A program made the position numbers and the translations under genes. The notes beneath the pieces are model-generated. The model worked only from the letters and a program-made list of their open reading frames with translations. It ran no database searches and was not told the origin of the DNA. From Acidobacteriaceae bacterium (lineage in GTDB: Bacteria; Acidobacteriota; Terriglobia; Terriglobales; Acidobacteriaceae), in NCBI GenBank assembly GCA_003139795.1, contig PLGM01000101.1, positions 27,780 to 91,779 of the forward strand: DNA of 64,000 nucleotides, given 5' to 3'. Below are positions 28,107-36,620 of the stretch, piece after piece (positions within the stretch are counted from its first letter, which is position 1; each line of letters opens with the position of its first letter).

Positions 28107-29069
28107 TTACACATCGTTGCCCAGGTGGAAGATCGGTTCCACTCCATGGCCGCCGCTGAGCAGGGCCTGCTCTTCGTGCGCTTCCAGCGGCTTGTAGTTC
28201 TGCGCCACGTCCATCGCCAGCCTGAAGTAGCGCTCATCTCCGGGCGGGATCGCCGCCGTGATGGGATGCCCCAGCGTCCAGCGCAGCCCCAGCGACGCCT
28301 CATCGGGAAAACCGGCCGGCTGATACCAGCACTTGGGCTGGGGATGATTCTGCCGCTGATCCGCCGTCCAAACCGTCTTGGCCATGCCTTTCAGCGCCAG
28401 GATGCCTATCTTCTTTTCCTGGGCGCGCTGAAGAATCTGCGGCCCGAAGTTGGCCTGCGTGAACAGAACCCAATTGACGGGGAACAGCACCGTATCGAAG
28501 TGGTAACGGTCCATGGCCGCCAGCGCGGTCTCCGCCGAGTGAACGGAGAATCCGATGAACCGGATCTTCCCTTCCTTCTTTGCGGCTTCCATGGTCTCCA
28601 TCGCCCCGCCCGGGCCCAGAACCTTGTCCAGGTCCGTCATTTTGGTCAGCGCGTGGAACTGATACAGGTCTACATGGTCGGTCTTGAGCAGCCGGAGGGA
28701 CTCCTCAAGCTGCGCGCGCGAGTCGTCTTTCATGCGCCCGTCGGTCTTGCAGGCCAGAAAGCACTTGTTCCTGTAGGGAGCCAGCGCCACGCCCAGCCGC
28801 TCCTGCGCGTTGCCGTAGCTGGGCGCTACGTCAAAGTAGTTGATGCCCCGGTCAACCGCCTCGGCAACAATGTTCGATGCCGCGCCGGTCTCCTCATCCA
28901 TCACCACAATGCCGCCAAACCCGATGATGGAGAGCTGTTCGCCCGTCTTGCCCAGGGTGCGCCGCGCAATCGGGTTGGCTGGGGTTGCGGCGGACGCGTT
29001 CATTTGGCTGGTGGATGCAACGGCTGCGGCGGTAATCGCAGCCTGCTTCAAAAATTCGCGGCGCTTCAT
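28107..29069 (-). CDS. Aldo/keto reductase with Tat signal
   Basis: A 320-residue protein starting MKRREFLKQAAITAAAVA, a twin-arginine-like (RR.FLK) export signal. The AKR barrel shows NYFDVAPSYGNAQERLG, with the catalytic Asp and Tyr, FLACKTDGRM, with the Lys, and HVDLYQFHALT, with the His. All four tetrad residues appear present. The C-terminal NADPH-binding loop is less typical, with short GHPITAAIPPG. The likely substrate is a sugar or other carbonyl compound. GGAGGCAGACC precedes ATG 29069. Confidence 0.87.
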   Translation of the reverse strand: MKRREFLKQAAITAAAVASTSQMNASAATPANPIARRTLGKTGEQLSIIGFGGIVVMDEETGAASNIVAEAVDRGINYFDVAPSYGNAQERLGVALAPYRNKCFLACKTDGRMKDDSRAQLEESLRLLKTDHVDLYQFHALTKMTDLDKVLGPGGAMETMEAAKKEGKIRFIGFSVHSAETALAAMDRYHFDTVLFPVNWVLFTQANFGPQILQRAQEKKIGILALKGMAKTVWTADQRQNHPQPKCWYQPAGFPDEASLGLRWTLGHPITAAIPPGDERYFRLAMDVAQNYKPLEAHEEQALLSGGHGVEPIFHLGNDV

Positions 29070-29137
29070 GGTCTGCCTCCGGGGGGTGGAATAAGACGTT
29101 CAGCGTACGAGAATATTCTTGCACACCCTTGGGGCTC

Positions 29138-30013
29138 TCAGCCGGGCGAGATGCGATCCAGCCCTGCGGGTGGCGTCACATGGGCCACGTAGAACCCAAA
29201 CAACACCAGCAATGCGACGATCATCGCCACCGCCATGCGCAGGCGCACCTGGAAGAGTCTCCGGGGCGAGCCGAGCCGCGGAACCAGCGGAGCCGCGAAG
29301 AGCAACCCGCTGGTGAAGCCCCCAATGTGGGCCATGTTGTCAATGTTCAGCCCCGAGCCGATCACATGGGTGCCGACGTTGATCGAGAGGCCCAGCACCA
29401 GGTTAAGGACGGCAAAGTAAATCACCGACTTGCGCAGCCTTTTCAGCTCCATCGGCGGCACCGGCAGCCGATTCGACTTGAGCAGCACGATCAGCGCCCC
29501 GGCGATCCCGAAGACAGCTCCCGATGCGCCCGCCCCCGCGGGAAAAAAGACCCCTCCGGCCTGGTCGTGGATCGGCCACACCCAATTGACCAGCGTCGAA
29601 AGCAGGTTTCCCGCCGCGCCGGTAAGAATGTACACCGCCAGTACCCCCGCCGATCCCATCAGCGGCTCGGCCAGCAGACCCAGGTTCCACAGGCACCACA
29701 TGTTGGTGGCCAGGTGAAGAATCCCCACATGCACAAACATGGCGGTCACAATCCGCCACCACTCGCCGTTGATCAGCACCGAGCCTGCATTGTTGGCGCC
29801 CCAGTGCATCAGTTGGTCGGTGGTAGGAGTGCCCACGCTGACCCCATGCGCCACCATGGCCAGGAACACTGCGCAGTTGATGCCCACAAGCAGATAGGTC
29901 GCCGGCGAGGTCACCCACGTTGGCCGCGGACGGCGAACCGCTCGCTGCGGCGGCGTTCCGCCGCTGCCGGGAGGCAGAATTTCGGGCTGCGGAACGGGGG
30001 AGTAACTACCCAT
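29138..30013 (-). CDS. Rhomboid-family intramembrane serine protease
   Basis: A 291-residue polytopic membrane protein. A cytosolic N-terminal stretch is followed by at least six hydrophobic segments. Key residues are visible: HLATNMWCLWNLG (oxyanion Asn and the HxxxN pattern), GAGASGAVFGI with catalytic Ser at about residue 164, and NIDNMAHIGGF with catalytic His at about 229. It cleaves transmembrane proteins. The substrate is unknown. It starts at ATG 30013, is divergent from purH, and may be cotranscribed with the downstream aldo/keto reductase (68-base gap). Confidence 0.92.
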   Translation of the reverse strand: MGSYSPVPQPEILPPGSGGTPPQRAVRRPRPTWVTSPATYLLVGINCAVFLAMVAHGVSVGTPTTDQLMHWGANNAGSVLINGEWWRIVTAMFVHVGILHLATNMWCLWNLGLLAEPLMGSAGVLAVYILTGAAGNLLSTLVNWVWPIHDQAGGVFFPAGAGASGAVFGIAGALIVLLKSNRLPVPPMELKRLRKSVIYFAVLNLVLGLSINVGTHVIGSGLNIDNMAHIGGFTSGLLFAAPLVPRLGSPRRLFQVRLRMAVAMIVALLVLFGFYVAHVTPPAGLDRISPG

Positions 30014-30207
30014 GATTTAACTCTAAAGCATTTTCCAAATCTCTGTAGGATGGGCGATTCGATTGCAATCTGCAACAATCTCAGTTCCATCCTGTCCTGC
30101 GGCAGCCTCACCCGGAAGTTCGATGTACTCTGGTGAGTGGCCTTCGCCTGCAATGTCCCGCCGGCGGCGGGTGTGGACCGGCGCAAGCCTTCAAGAGGAG
30201 TTCACCT

Positions 30208-31893
30208 GTGAGTCAGAACGTAACTTCGGCAAAACCGATCCGCAGAGCGTTGTTGAGCGTGACCGACAAGACCGGCCTGGTCGAGTTTGCCCAGGTGCTG
30301 GCGAGTTTTGGCGTCGAGCTGATCTCCACCGGCGGCACCGCGCGCGCCCTGCGCGAAGCCGGCCTGACCGTCAAGGACATCAGCGACCTCACTGGCTTTC
30401 CTGAGATGCTCGACGGCCGCGTCAAGACCCTCCACCCGCGTGTGCATGGTGGGCTGCTCTACATTCGCGGCAACGCCCGGCACGAGGCAGCCGTGGCGGC
30501 CCATGGCATCGATCCCATCGACATGGTGGTGGTGAACCTCTACGCCTTTGAGAAGACCGCCGCCCAGCCCGGCGTCGCCTTTGGCCACCTCATCGAAAAC
30601 ATCGACATCGGCGGACCCTCCATGGTCCGTTCCGCCGCCAAGAACTTTGAAGACGTCGCCATCGTCACCCGCGTCGTTGATTATCCCGCCCTCATTGAGG
30701 AACTTCAGTCGAACAACGGCAGCCTCAGCCGCGCAACCCGCTGGCGGCTCGCCAAACAGGCCTTTTCCACCACCGCCGCCTACGACACCGCCATCGCCAA
30801 CACGCTCGAGAGAATCGGGGACGCACTAACGGATCCGGAGCGAGATCGATTGCGTTTGGTGGGATCGGGTCTAGACATCGCCGGAATCCTCGAAAGCGCC
30901 GCCGTCGCACCTCTGCCCGACAGCCCAGCCAATCTCGACGCCGCCGGCCTGCCCACCATCCTCCGCATCAACCTCCCGCTGGCCCAAGCCCTCCGCTACG
31001 GCGAAAACCCCCACCAGCGCGCCGCCCTCTACGCCGACGGCTCCGGCCTAGGCATTGCCGGGGCAACCCAGCTCCAGGGCAAGGAACTCAGCTTCAACAA
31101 CCTCGTCGATCTCGACGCCTGCTGGGAGCTGGCGCAGGAGTTCCCCTCAGGCGAGTCCGATCCCGCCGTCGTGGTCATCGTCAAGCACACCAACCCCTGC
31201 GGCGCGGCCACCGGCGCCACCGTCCTCGAAGCCTATCTAAAAGCCCTCGCCTGTGACCCCGTCTCAGCCTTCGGCGGCGTCATCGGCATCAACCGCCTCG
31301 TCGACGCCGAGGCCGCCACCGAAATCGCCAAACTCTTCGTCGAAGCCATCGCCGCTCCGTCCTTCACCCCCGAAGCCCGCCAGCGGTTCGCCGCCAAAAA
31401 GAACCTGCGCCTGGTCGAAGTCCAATCCGCCCCGCCCAGGCCCGTCGTCAAGCACGTCTCCGGCGGATTGCTCCTCCAGGACGCCGACACCGCCCGCGTC
31501 ACCGAATCGGAGCTGAAAGTCGTCACCTGGCGTCCGCCCACCGCCGAGGAGCTGCGCAGCCTGCTCTTCGCCTGGCGCGTGGCCAAGCACGTCAAATCCA
31601 ACGCCATCGTCTACACCCGCGACGGCCAGACCCTGGGCGTCGGCGCGGGCCAGATGAGCCGCGTGGACGCCGCCCGCTTCGGCGCCATGAAAGCGGTCCT
31701 CCCGCTCCAGGGCTGCGTAGCCGCCTCCGACGCCTTTTTCCCCTTCCCCGACGGCCTTGAAACCGTAGCCCAAGCCGGCGCCACCGCCGTCATCCAGCCC
31801 GGCGGTTCCGTAAGAGATCAGGACGTAATCGACGCCGCCGACAAACTCGGCCTCGCCATGGTCTTCACCGGGATTCGTCACTTCCGCCATTGA
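30208..31893 (+). CDS. purH: Bifunctional AICAR transformylase / IMP cyclohydrolase
   Basis: Carries out the last two steps of de novo IMP synthesis. The N-terminal cyclohydrolase domain starts [19 protein letters not shown] and has [22 protein letters not shown] and [17 protein letters not shown]. The transformylase domain has [27 protein letters not shown] and [14 protein letters not shown]. The 561 residues exceed the usual 510-530. The linker between AAYD and RYGEN is about 30 residues longer than in E. coli, with codons unlike its surroundings (about 30812-30910). Start GTG 30208 is set by AAGAGGAG at 30193-30200. The frame is open further upstream. Confidence 0.95.
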   Translation: MSQNVTSAKPIRRALLSVTDKTGLVEFAQVLASFGVELISTGGTARALREAGLTVKDISDLTGFPEMLDGRVKTLHPRVHGGLLYIRGNARHEAAVAAHGIDPIDMVVVNLYAFEKTAAQPGVAFGHLIENIDIGGPSMVRSAAKNFEDVAIVTRVVDYPALIEELQSNNGSLSRATRWRLAKQAFSTTAAYDTAIANTLERIGDALTDPERDRLRLVGSGLDIAGILESAAVAPLPDSPANLDAAGLPTILRINLPLAQALRYGENPHQRAALYADGSGLGIAGATQLQGKELSFNNLVDLDACWELAQEFPSGESDPAVVVIVKHTNPCGAATGATVLEAYLKALACDPVSAFGGVIGINRLVDAEAATEIAKLFVEAIAAPSFTPEARQRFAAKKNLRLVEVQSAPPRPVVKHVSGGLLLQDADTARVTESELKVVTWRPPTAEELRSLLFAWRVAKHVKSNAIVYTRDGQTLGVGAGQMSRVDAARFGAMKAVLPLQGCVAASDAFFPFPDGLETVAQAGATAVIQPGGSVRDQDVIDAADKLGLAMVFTGIRHFRH

Positions 31894-31991
31894 GGAATCA
31901 GAAACTACGCAGGCTCCGCTCACCACCGTGCGACTTCTGCTCCAGGGTTGGGAGGTTCGCTCCAACGAATAAATGTGCTCATAATCAATGC

Positions 31992-32645
31992 ATGGGAATC
32001 TATGTGGGATTCGATCCAGGGGGAATTGGTGCATTTGGATGGGCGGTCCTCTCTGGCAAAGCATTTCCCCTTCAGCTCGTAGGTTGCGGCACGGCCGATC
32101 ACGCGCAAAGCGCGTTTGAGGCCGCCAGAAGATGCGCAGGTGACAAATTCAATGCCGTTGGAATCGACGCGCCTTTGTTTTGGAATCCTGCCGGGGACAG
32201 GTATGCAGACCAGATCGTTAGAACAGCAATTACGAAGCTGGGATCCCGGGGCGGTACAGTTGGTTCGGTCAATTCGCTTCGAGGAGCTTGCTTGATTCAA
32301 GGGATTCTTGTGGCCATGATGTGCCAACAGATGTTAGACCAAGGAAGTCATATTACCGAAGCCCATCCAAAGGCGCTCCTTTGGCTCCTTGGCAAGGCAA
32401 CGCGCACACACCGCCCTGACATGATCGCCTTGAATGACCTTCACGACTATTTTGTGATGAGCGGGACTCAGGGAGCCAATGACCACGAAAGAGATGCCTC
32501 GCTTGGTGCAATCTCTGCATTTGCTGCGCAGACCCGACCTTCCGCGTGGCAAGACCTTTTTTGTCTCGAACCCAACCCGATCACGCCCTTAGACCCGTCG
32601 CCTGGGTATTGGATGCCCCTTAGTTTGGAAAAACCATCAAAATGA
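31992..32645 (+). CDS. DUF429-like predicted RNase H-fold protein
   Basis: A 217-residue protein. MGIYVGFDPGGIGAFGWAVL, then VGIDAPLFWNPAGDRYAD, ITEAHPKALLWLLG and NDHERDASLGAISAFAA give the order of acidic residues seen in DUF429 proteins, which are predicted to have an RNase H-like fold. Activity is not established. ATG 31992 is chosen because the homologous part begins there. GC and codon use are visibly lower than in purH next door (ATT, AAT, GGA and TTT are frequent), suggesting recent acquisition. It is convergent with the HicB gene. Confidence 0.75.
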   Translation: MGIYVGFDPGGIGAFGWAVLSGKAFPLQLVGCGTADHAQSAFEAARRCAGDKFNAVGIDAPLFWNPAGDRYADQIVRTAITKLGSRGGTVGSVNSLRGACLIQGILVAMMCQQMLDQGSHITEAHPKALLWLLGKATRTHRPDMIALNDLHDYFVMSGTQGANDHERDASLGAISAFAAQTRPSAWQDLFCLEPNPITPLDPSPGYWMPLSLEKPSK

Positions 32646-32671
32646 TTTAACGGAGGGGCAGCGAAATCTCA

Positions 32672-32839
32672 TCAGCCCGCCTTCTGGTCTTCCGCCCAAA
32701 GCCAGCCGGTAATGGCCTCTCGAATGTTGACGAGAGCCTCTTTTTCATCTCTGCCCTGGCTCACGCAGCCCGGCAATGCCGGGCACTCGGCCACAATCCA
32801 GCCATCCTCTTCGGAATGCAGAACCACATGAAACATCAT
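32672..32839 (-). CDS. Orphan HicB-like (UPF0150) antitoxin-type protein
   Basis: A 55-residue protein beginning MMFHVVLHSEEDGWIVAECPALPGCVSQGRDEKEALVNIREAI, the typical HicB/UPF0150 domain. GAGGAG stands seven bases before ATG 32839, which decides this start over the longer frame to 32869. No HicA-type toxin (a roughly 60-residue dsRBD-like protein with GSH motif) is visible on either side. Downstream lies the end of the DUF429 gene. It therefore appears to be a solitary HicB domain, which is common. Confidence 0.8.
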   Translation of the reverse strand: MMFHVVLHSEEDGWIVAECPALPGCVSQGRDEKEALVNIREAITGWLWAEDQKAG

Positions 32840-33161
32840 GGCAATACTCCTCGGCAACCCGAATTGCAATGCTTGAACACCGCCGGATTGCGCGTCAAAC
32901 GATTGTACGAGCGCCGGACGCCCTACACCAGCCTACCACCAGCGAGCATTCGGATAGTGAGGCTATGAGCCCCTTCGCCCTACCTCGACGGCTGCCTTTC
33001 GCGAGAATCCCGCATTCCGACGTGCTGTTCGAGACAAATGACCGGAAAAATCGTCTGTACAATAGGCAGAGTGGCTCCTACCGGCTGCCTGCGCTGTCTT
33101 TCGGCCCTCCGGTGTGGAGTTTTCCCCGTTCGCCCGGCTTGAAAGGCACGGAATCCCAACG
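32840..33161. other. Intergenic region between hicB-like and TPR genes; possible -10 element
   Basis: About 320 bases without a supported gene. A good -10-like hexamer, TACAAT, at 33058-33063 faces the TPR gene. No clear -35 is seen at the right distance. Confidence 0.4.
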
Positions 33162-35363
33162 ATGATGAAACTCAAGAACTCTTCGCTGCCCCTCTGGCTC
33201 TCGATTGTTGCCGCCACGCTGGTCTCGCTGCCGGCCTTGCAAGCCCGCGCCCAGAATGAGCCGGGAAGCACACTTCCGGAAACCACTGCTCCCCCGAAGT
33301 TGCCCGCCAGTAGCCCCGCCCAGACTGCTCCCGCCAAAACCGCGCCGGCCAAGGTCGCGGCTTCCAACCAAACCCCCGCGCAGCCTCCCGACCGCGCCAC
33401 GGCCTACTATCACCTCGCGCTGGCCAACAACTACGAGGAAGACGCCATTGCCAATGGCAACACCGAGGACGCGCGACTGGCCATCGAGGAGTACAAATCG
33501 GCGCTAAACGCCGACCCCAACTCCCCGCAGTTGAACGACGGCCTCTCCGATCTCTACTTCCGGACCGGCCACATTCACGAAGCCGAAGCCACCGCCCGAG
33601 GCCTGCTCAAGACCTCTCCCGACGACATCGAGGCCCACAAGCTGCTGGGGCGGCTTTACCTGCGCCAGTTGAGCGACGCCTCCAATGCGGTCTCGTCCGC
33701 CTCGCCCTCCGGCAACGTTCTCGACCAGGCCATCGCCGAGTTTGAAAGGATCATCCAACTGCAACCCAAAAGCGTCGAGGATCGCATGGTCCTGGGCCAG
33801 CTTTACACCGTCAAGCACGATCCGAAAAAAGCGGAGGAAGAGTTCAAGACCGCCCAGGCCATCGAGCCCGATTCCGAGGAAGTGGTCCTCAACCTGGCCC
33901 GTCTCTATGCCGAAAGCGGCGATGTGGCACACTCCGTCAAGGTGATTGAAGCCGTCCCGGTGGCCGACCGCAGCCCCAAGATGGAGGTAGCCCTGGGCGC
34001 GGCCTATGACCAGTTGAAGCAGACCAAGGACGCCATCGCCGCCTATCAGCGCGCCGCCGACATGGATCCTGAGGACGCCCACACCCTCGATGCTCTCGGC
34101 CAGGCGCTGCTTGCCGACAACCAGCTCGACGAAGCCCTGAAGCAATTCAAGCTGCTGGCCGAGGCCGATCCCGAGGACACTGAGGCCCTGATCCACATCG
34201 CTGAAATTCAGCGCCGCCAGGGCAAGTATGAGGATGCGCTGGTCACCATCCGCAAGGCCCGCAAGCAGGACCCCAACTCCCTGGAGGCCGGTTTCAACGA
34301 AGGCCTGCTCCTTGACCAGTTGGGCCGCTTCGACGAGGCCACCCAGACCTTCGAAAAGATGGTGGACCTCACCTCCCACGCCAACGGCGCCTACACCAAC
34401 GAAGAGAAGACCAACCGCGGCTTCTTCCTGGAGCGGCTCGGCGCTATCTACCACGAGCAGAACAAGACCGATCAGGCCATCGCCACCTACCAGAAGATGG
34501 TCGACATGGGCGGCGAAACCGCCGTGCGCGGCTTTGAGGCCCAGGTCGAGACCTACGGCGAAGCCAAAATCTTCGACCGCGCCGTCGAGGTCGCCCGCAA
34601 AGCCGTCGCAGCCAACCCCAAGGATATGGATCTGAAGCTCACGCTCGCCGGCGCCCTGGTGGAGCAAGGCAAAAACGAAGACGCCCTCACTTTGACCAAG
34701 AGCCTGCTGGACAACTCCGACAAAGACCGCGTGGTGTGGCTGAGGCTGGGCCAGTTCTACACCGAGATGCACCGCTGGAAGGAGGCCGACGAGGCATACG
34801 CCAAGGCCGGTCCGCTCACCACCAAAAATGAAGACCGCGCCTACCTGCTCTTCCTGAAGGGCGCGCTGGCTGAGCGCCAGAAGCACTACGAGCCCGCCGA
34901 GCAGTTCTTCCGCCAGGCCCTCGATCTGGACGCCAACAGCGCCATGACCCTCAACTACCTGGGCTACATGCTGGCCGACAAGGGCATTCGCCTCCCCGAG
35001 GCCCTCAAGCTGATTCGCAAGGCCGTCGATCTCGAACCCACGAACGGCGCTTACCTCGATTCCCTCGGCTGGGCCTACTTCAAGCTGGGACAGTACGAAG
35101 AGGCCGAGGAAAACCTCCGCAAGGCCGTCGAACGCGACCAGACCGACCCCACCGTCCACGACCATCTGGGCGAACTCTACGAGAAGACGGGCCGCATCCG
35201 CCTGGCCGCCGCGCAATGGGAACTTTCGCTCGCCGAGTACGCCAAATCCGCTCCCGCCGACGTTGAGCCCGGCGACGTAGCCAAGGTCCAGCGCAAGCTG
35301 GAAAGCGCCCGCGTCAAGCTCGCCAAGCAGGAAAGCGCCGCCGGCCAACCCAAGCCGGAATAA
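33162..35363 (+). CDS. Large secreted tetratricopeptide repeat protein
   Basis: A 733-residue exported protein. A signal peptide (LPLWLSIVAATLVSLPALQARA) and Pro/Ala-rich linker precede more than a dozen TPR units spread over about residues 80-700. Examples are DGLSDLYFRTGHIHEAEATARG, LGAAYDQLKQTKDAIAAYQRA and LNYLGYMLADKGIRLPEALKLI. The C-terminal AYLDSLGWAYFKLGQYEEAEENLRKA block is typical of bacterial periplasmic TPR proteins linked to envelope or polysaccharide assembly. The ATG pair at 33162/33165 is chosen because the signal peptide begins there. Partners unknown. Confidence 0.88.
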   Translation: MMKLKNSSLPLWLSIVAATLVSLPALQARAQNEPGSTLPETTAPPKLPASSPAQTAPAKTAPAKVAASNQTPAQPPDRATAYYHLALANNYEEDAIANGNTEDARLAIEEYKSALNADPNSPQLNDGLSDLYFRTGHIHEAEATARGLLKTSPDDIEAHKLLGRLYLRQLSDASNAVSSASPSGNVLDQAIAEFERIIQLQPKSVEDRMVLGQLYTVKHDPKKAEEEFKTAQAIEPDSEEVVLNLARLYAESGDVAHSVKVIEAVPVADRSPKMEVALGAAYDQLKQTKDAIAAYQRAADMDPEDAHTLDALGQALLADNQLDEALKQFKLLAEADPEDTEALIHIAEIQRRQGKYEDALVTIRKARKQDPNSLEAGFNEGLLLDQLGRFDEATQTFEKMVDLTSHANGAYTNEEKTNRGFFLERLGAIYHEQNKTDQAIATYQKMVDMGGETAVRGFEAQVETYGEAKIFDRAVEVARKAVAANPKDMDLKLTLAGALVEQGKNEDALTLTKSLLDNSDKDRVVWLRLGQFYTEMHRWKEADEAYAKAGPLTTKNEDRAYLLFLKGALAERQKHYEPAEQFFRQALDLDANSAMTLNYLGYMLADKGIRLPEALKLIRKAVDLEPTNGAYLDSLGWAYFKLGQYEEAEENLRKAVERDQTDPTVHDHLGELYEKTGRIRLAAAQWELSLAEYAKSAPADVEPGDVAKVQRKLESARVKLAKQESAAGQPKPE

Positions 35364-35364
35364 G

Positions 35365-35528
35365 CAGCAACGGCAGACCGGGGCTACCAGGCTGGGGCTC
35401 TGCAGGCTGCGGAAAAATGCACTGGCACCCCAGGTCTCGACTTTGAGACCTGTGAGTCGATGAAGCCCAACCAACGCCGGCCCGGAGCGATGGCAGGCCG
35501 GGGCTCTACAGGTTGCGGAAACACCCGT
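35365..35528. repeat. Composite dispersed repeat with hairpin core
   Basis: Two related blocks flank a hairpin. GGCAGACCGGGGCT...CTCTGCAGGCTGCGGAAAA starts at about 35371. GGCAGGCCGGGGCTCTACAGG, then TTGCGGAAAC, starts at about 35492. Between them CCCCAGGTCTCGA / TTGAGACCTG (35428-35453) is another copy of the hairpin at 18123-18158. GGCTGCGGAAAAA also occurs in reverse at about 28049-28062. Confidence 0.7.
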
Positions 35529-36410
35529 CTACTGCTTGGTCTCCAACGGGTGCTGCGAATCCTCGAAGAACTGGTTTTGCAGTTTGAGGCTGACCCGGTC
35601 GGCCTTGATTGCCTTGATCGCTTCGGCAATCTGGCGCGACCATTCCTTCTGTTCGAATTCTCCCAGTTCCTTGTTCCCTGCCGCGCCCTCACCCGAATAG
35701 TGATTCGGAAAACGCGCATACCACCAGATGCCTGTATAAACGGAGCCCGGCAAAGACTGCCGTTTCTGGTCCGCGCCCGATTCCTGCGTTGCACGGTCCA
35801 TGTGCACCAGGTCGGGCCGCGCAATCAGCATCAGCGAAGTCTCCGTTTCGCCTGCGTGCATGTCTGTCTGCGTCTTCATGGCTGGCCGTCCCGGCACGTC
35901 CGTGTTCGGCAGTCCGAAAACATAAACCACGTAGTCGCGCGGGCTGGCCAGCTGCGCCTGCGCGAACAGCGGCAAAAGGCTGTTGTTTCCGCCGTGGCCA
36001 TTCACAATGACCACCTTCTTGCAGCCATTGCGCGCCATCTCCTTTACCGTCTCCTCAAGCAGCGTCAGTTGCGTCGTCAGGCTGTAGGCCACCGTTCCGG
36101 GCTGTTGCTGGGCCTCGAATATCTGCCCGAAATAATACTCGGGAAATACCACCGCATACTCCTGCTTGACCGCATTCATCACCGCGAAGCGAACATCGAG
36201 CAGGTCCGTGCCCAACGGCAGGTGCGGTCCGTGTTTTTCAATAATGCCGAACGGCAGCACGCAAACCCCTTGCGACTGGTGAACGGCCTCAATGAAGTCG
36301 GGTCCGGTAAGTTCTTCCCATTTTGCGGAAAGGCTCCCTTGAGGCAGACAGACCTGTGCCGGCAGCAAAAGAAAAAACAGCGAGAGAATCATGCTGGATT
36401 TGGTTTTCAT
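35529..36410 (-). CDS. Secreted creatininase-family amidohydrolase
   Basis: A 293-residue protein with a signal peptide (MILSLFFLLLPAQVCLPQG region). The creatininase metal motifs are clear: FGIIEKHGPHLPLGTDLLD (Glu, His and Asp ligands), VVIVNGHGGNNSLLP and DMHAGETETSLML (the Glu ligand). Family enzymes open cyclic amides or remove formyl/amide groups with two divalent metals. The secreted forms have no agreed substrate. ATG 36410 is taken because the signal peptide starts there. It lies downstream of the sugar-binding protein gene but is separated from it by a terminator. Confidence 0.87.
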   Translation of the reverse strand: MKTKSSMILSLFFLLLPAQVCLPQGSLSAKWEELTGPDFIEAVHQSQGVCVLPFGIIEKHGPHLPLGTDLLDVRFAVMNAVKQEYAVVFPEYYFGQIFEAQQQPGTVAYSLTTQLTLLEETVKEMARNGCKKVVIVNGHGGNNSLLPLFAQAQLASPRDYVVYVFGLPNTDVPGRPAMKTQTDMHAGETETSLMLIARPDLVHMDRATQESGADQKRQSLPGSVYTGIWWYARFPNHYSGEGAAGNKELGEFEQKEWSRQIAEAIKAIKADRVSLKLQNQFFEDSQHPLETKQ

Positions 36411-36511
36411 CGTCACCCCCCTTGGCGCTTGACCCGGAAAATCATACCACCGTTGTGGGCAGTGCATTGCCAGGAGCGCGCTTGGAGCCACGCCGCCGGC
36501 GAGCCGTTGAA

Positions 36512-36555
36512 GCAAAAACAAGAAAGCCCGCGTCTCGGATTGGAGACACGGGCTT
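36512..36555 (-). terminator. Rho-independent terminator after the sugar-binding protein gene
   Basis: AAGCCCG-C-GTCTC (36524-36536) pairs with GAGAC-A-CGGGCTT (36543-36555) around a six-base loop. Read on the minus strand, the stem is followed by TTTCTTGTTTTTGC. It lies 66 bases past the stop at 36621. Confidence 0.75.
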
Positions 36556-36620
36556 CCTCGAACATGCAACTCCGCCATCGTGATTGGGCCGGAATCGATG
36601 AAAGCGTTCGAGCGTCTTCC

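Noticed and set aside
33504..35474. 656-residue open frame opposite the TPR gene
   Set aside because: Shadow caused by high GC at third positions. The TPR repeats are on the plus strand.
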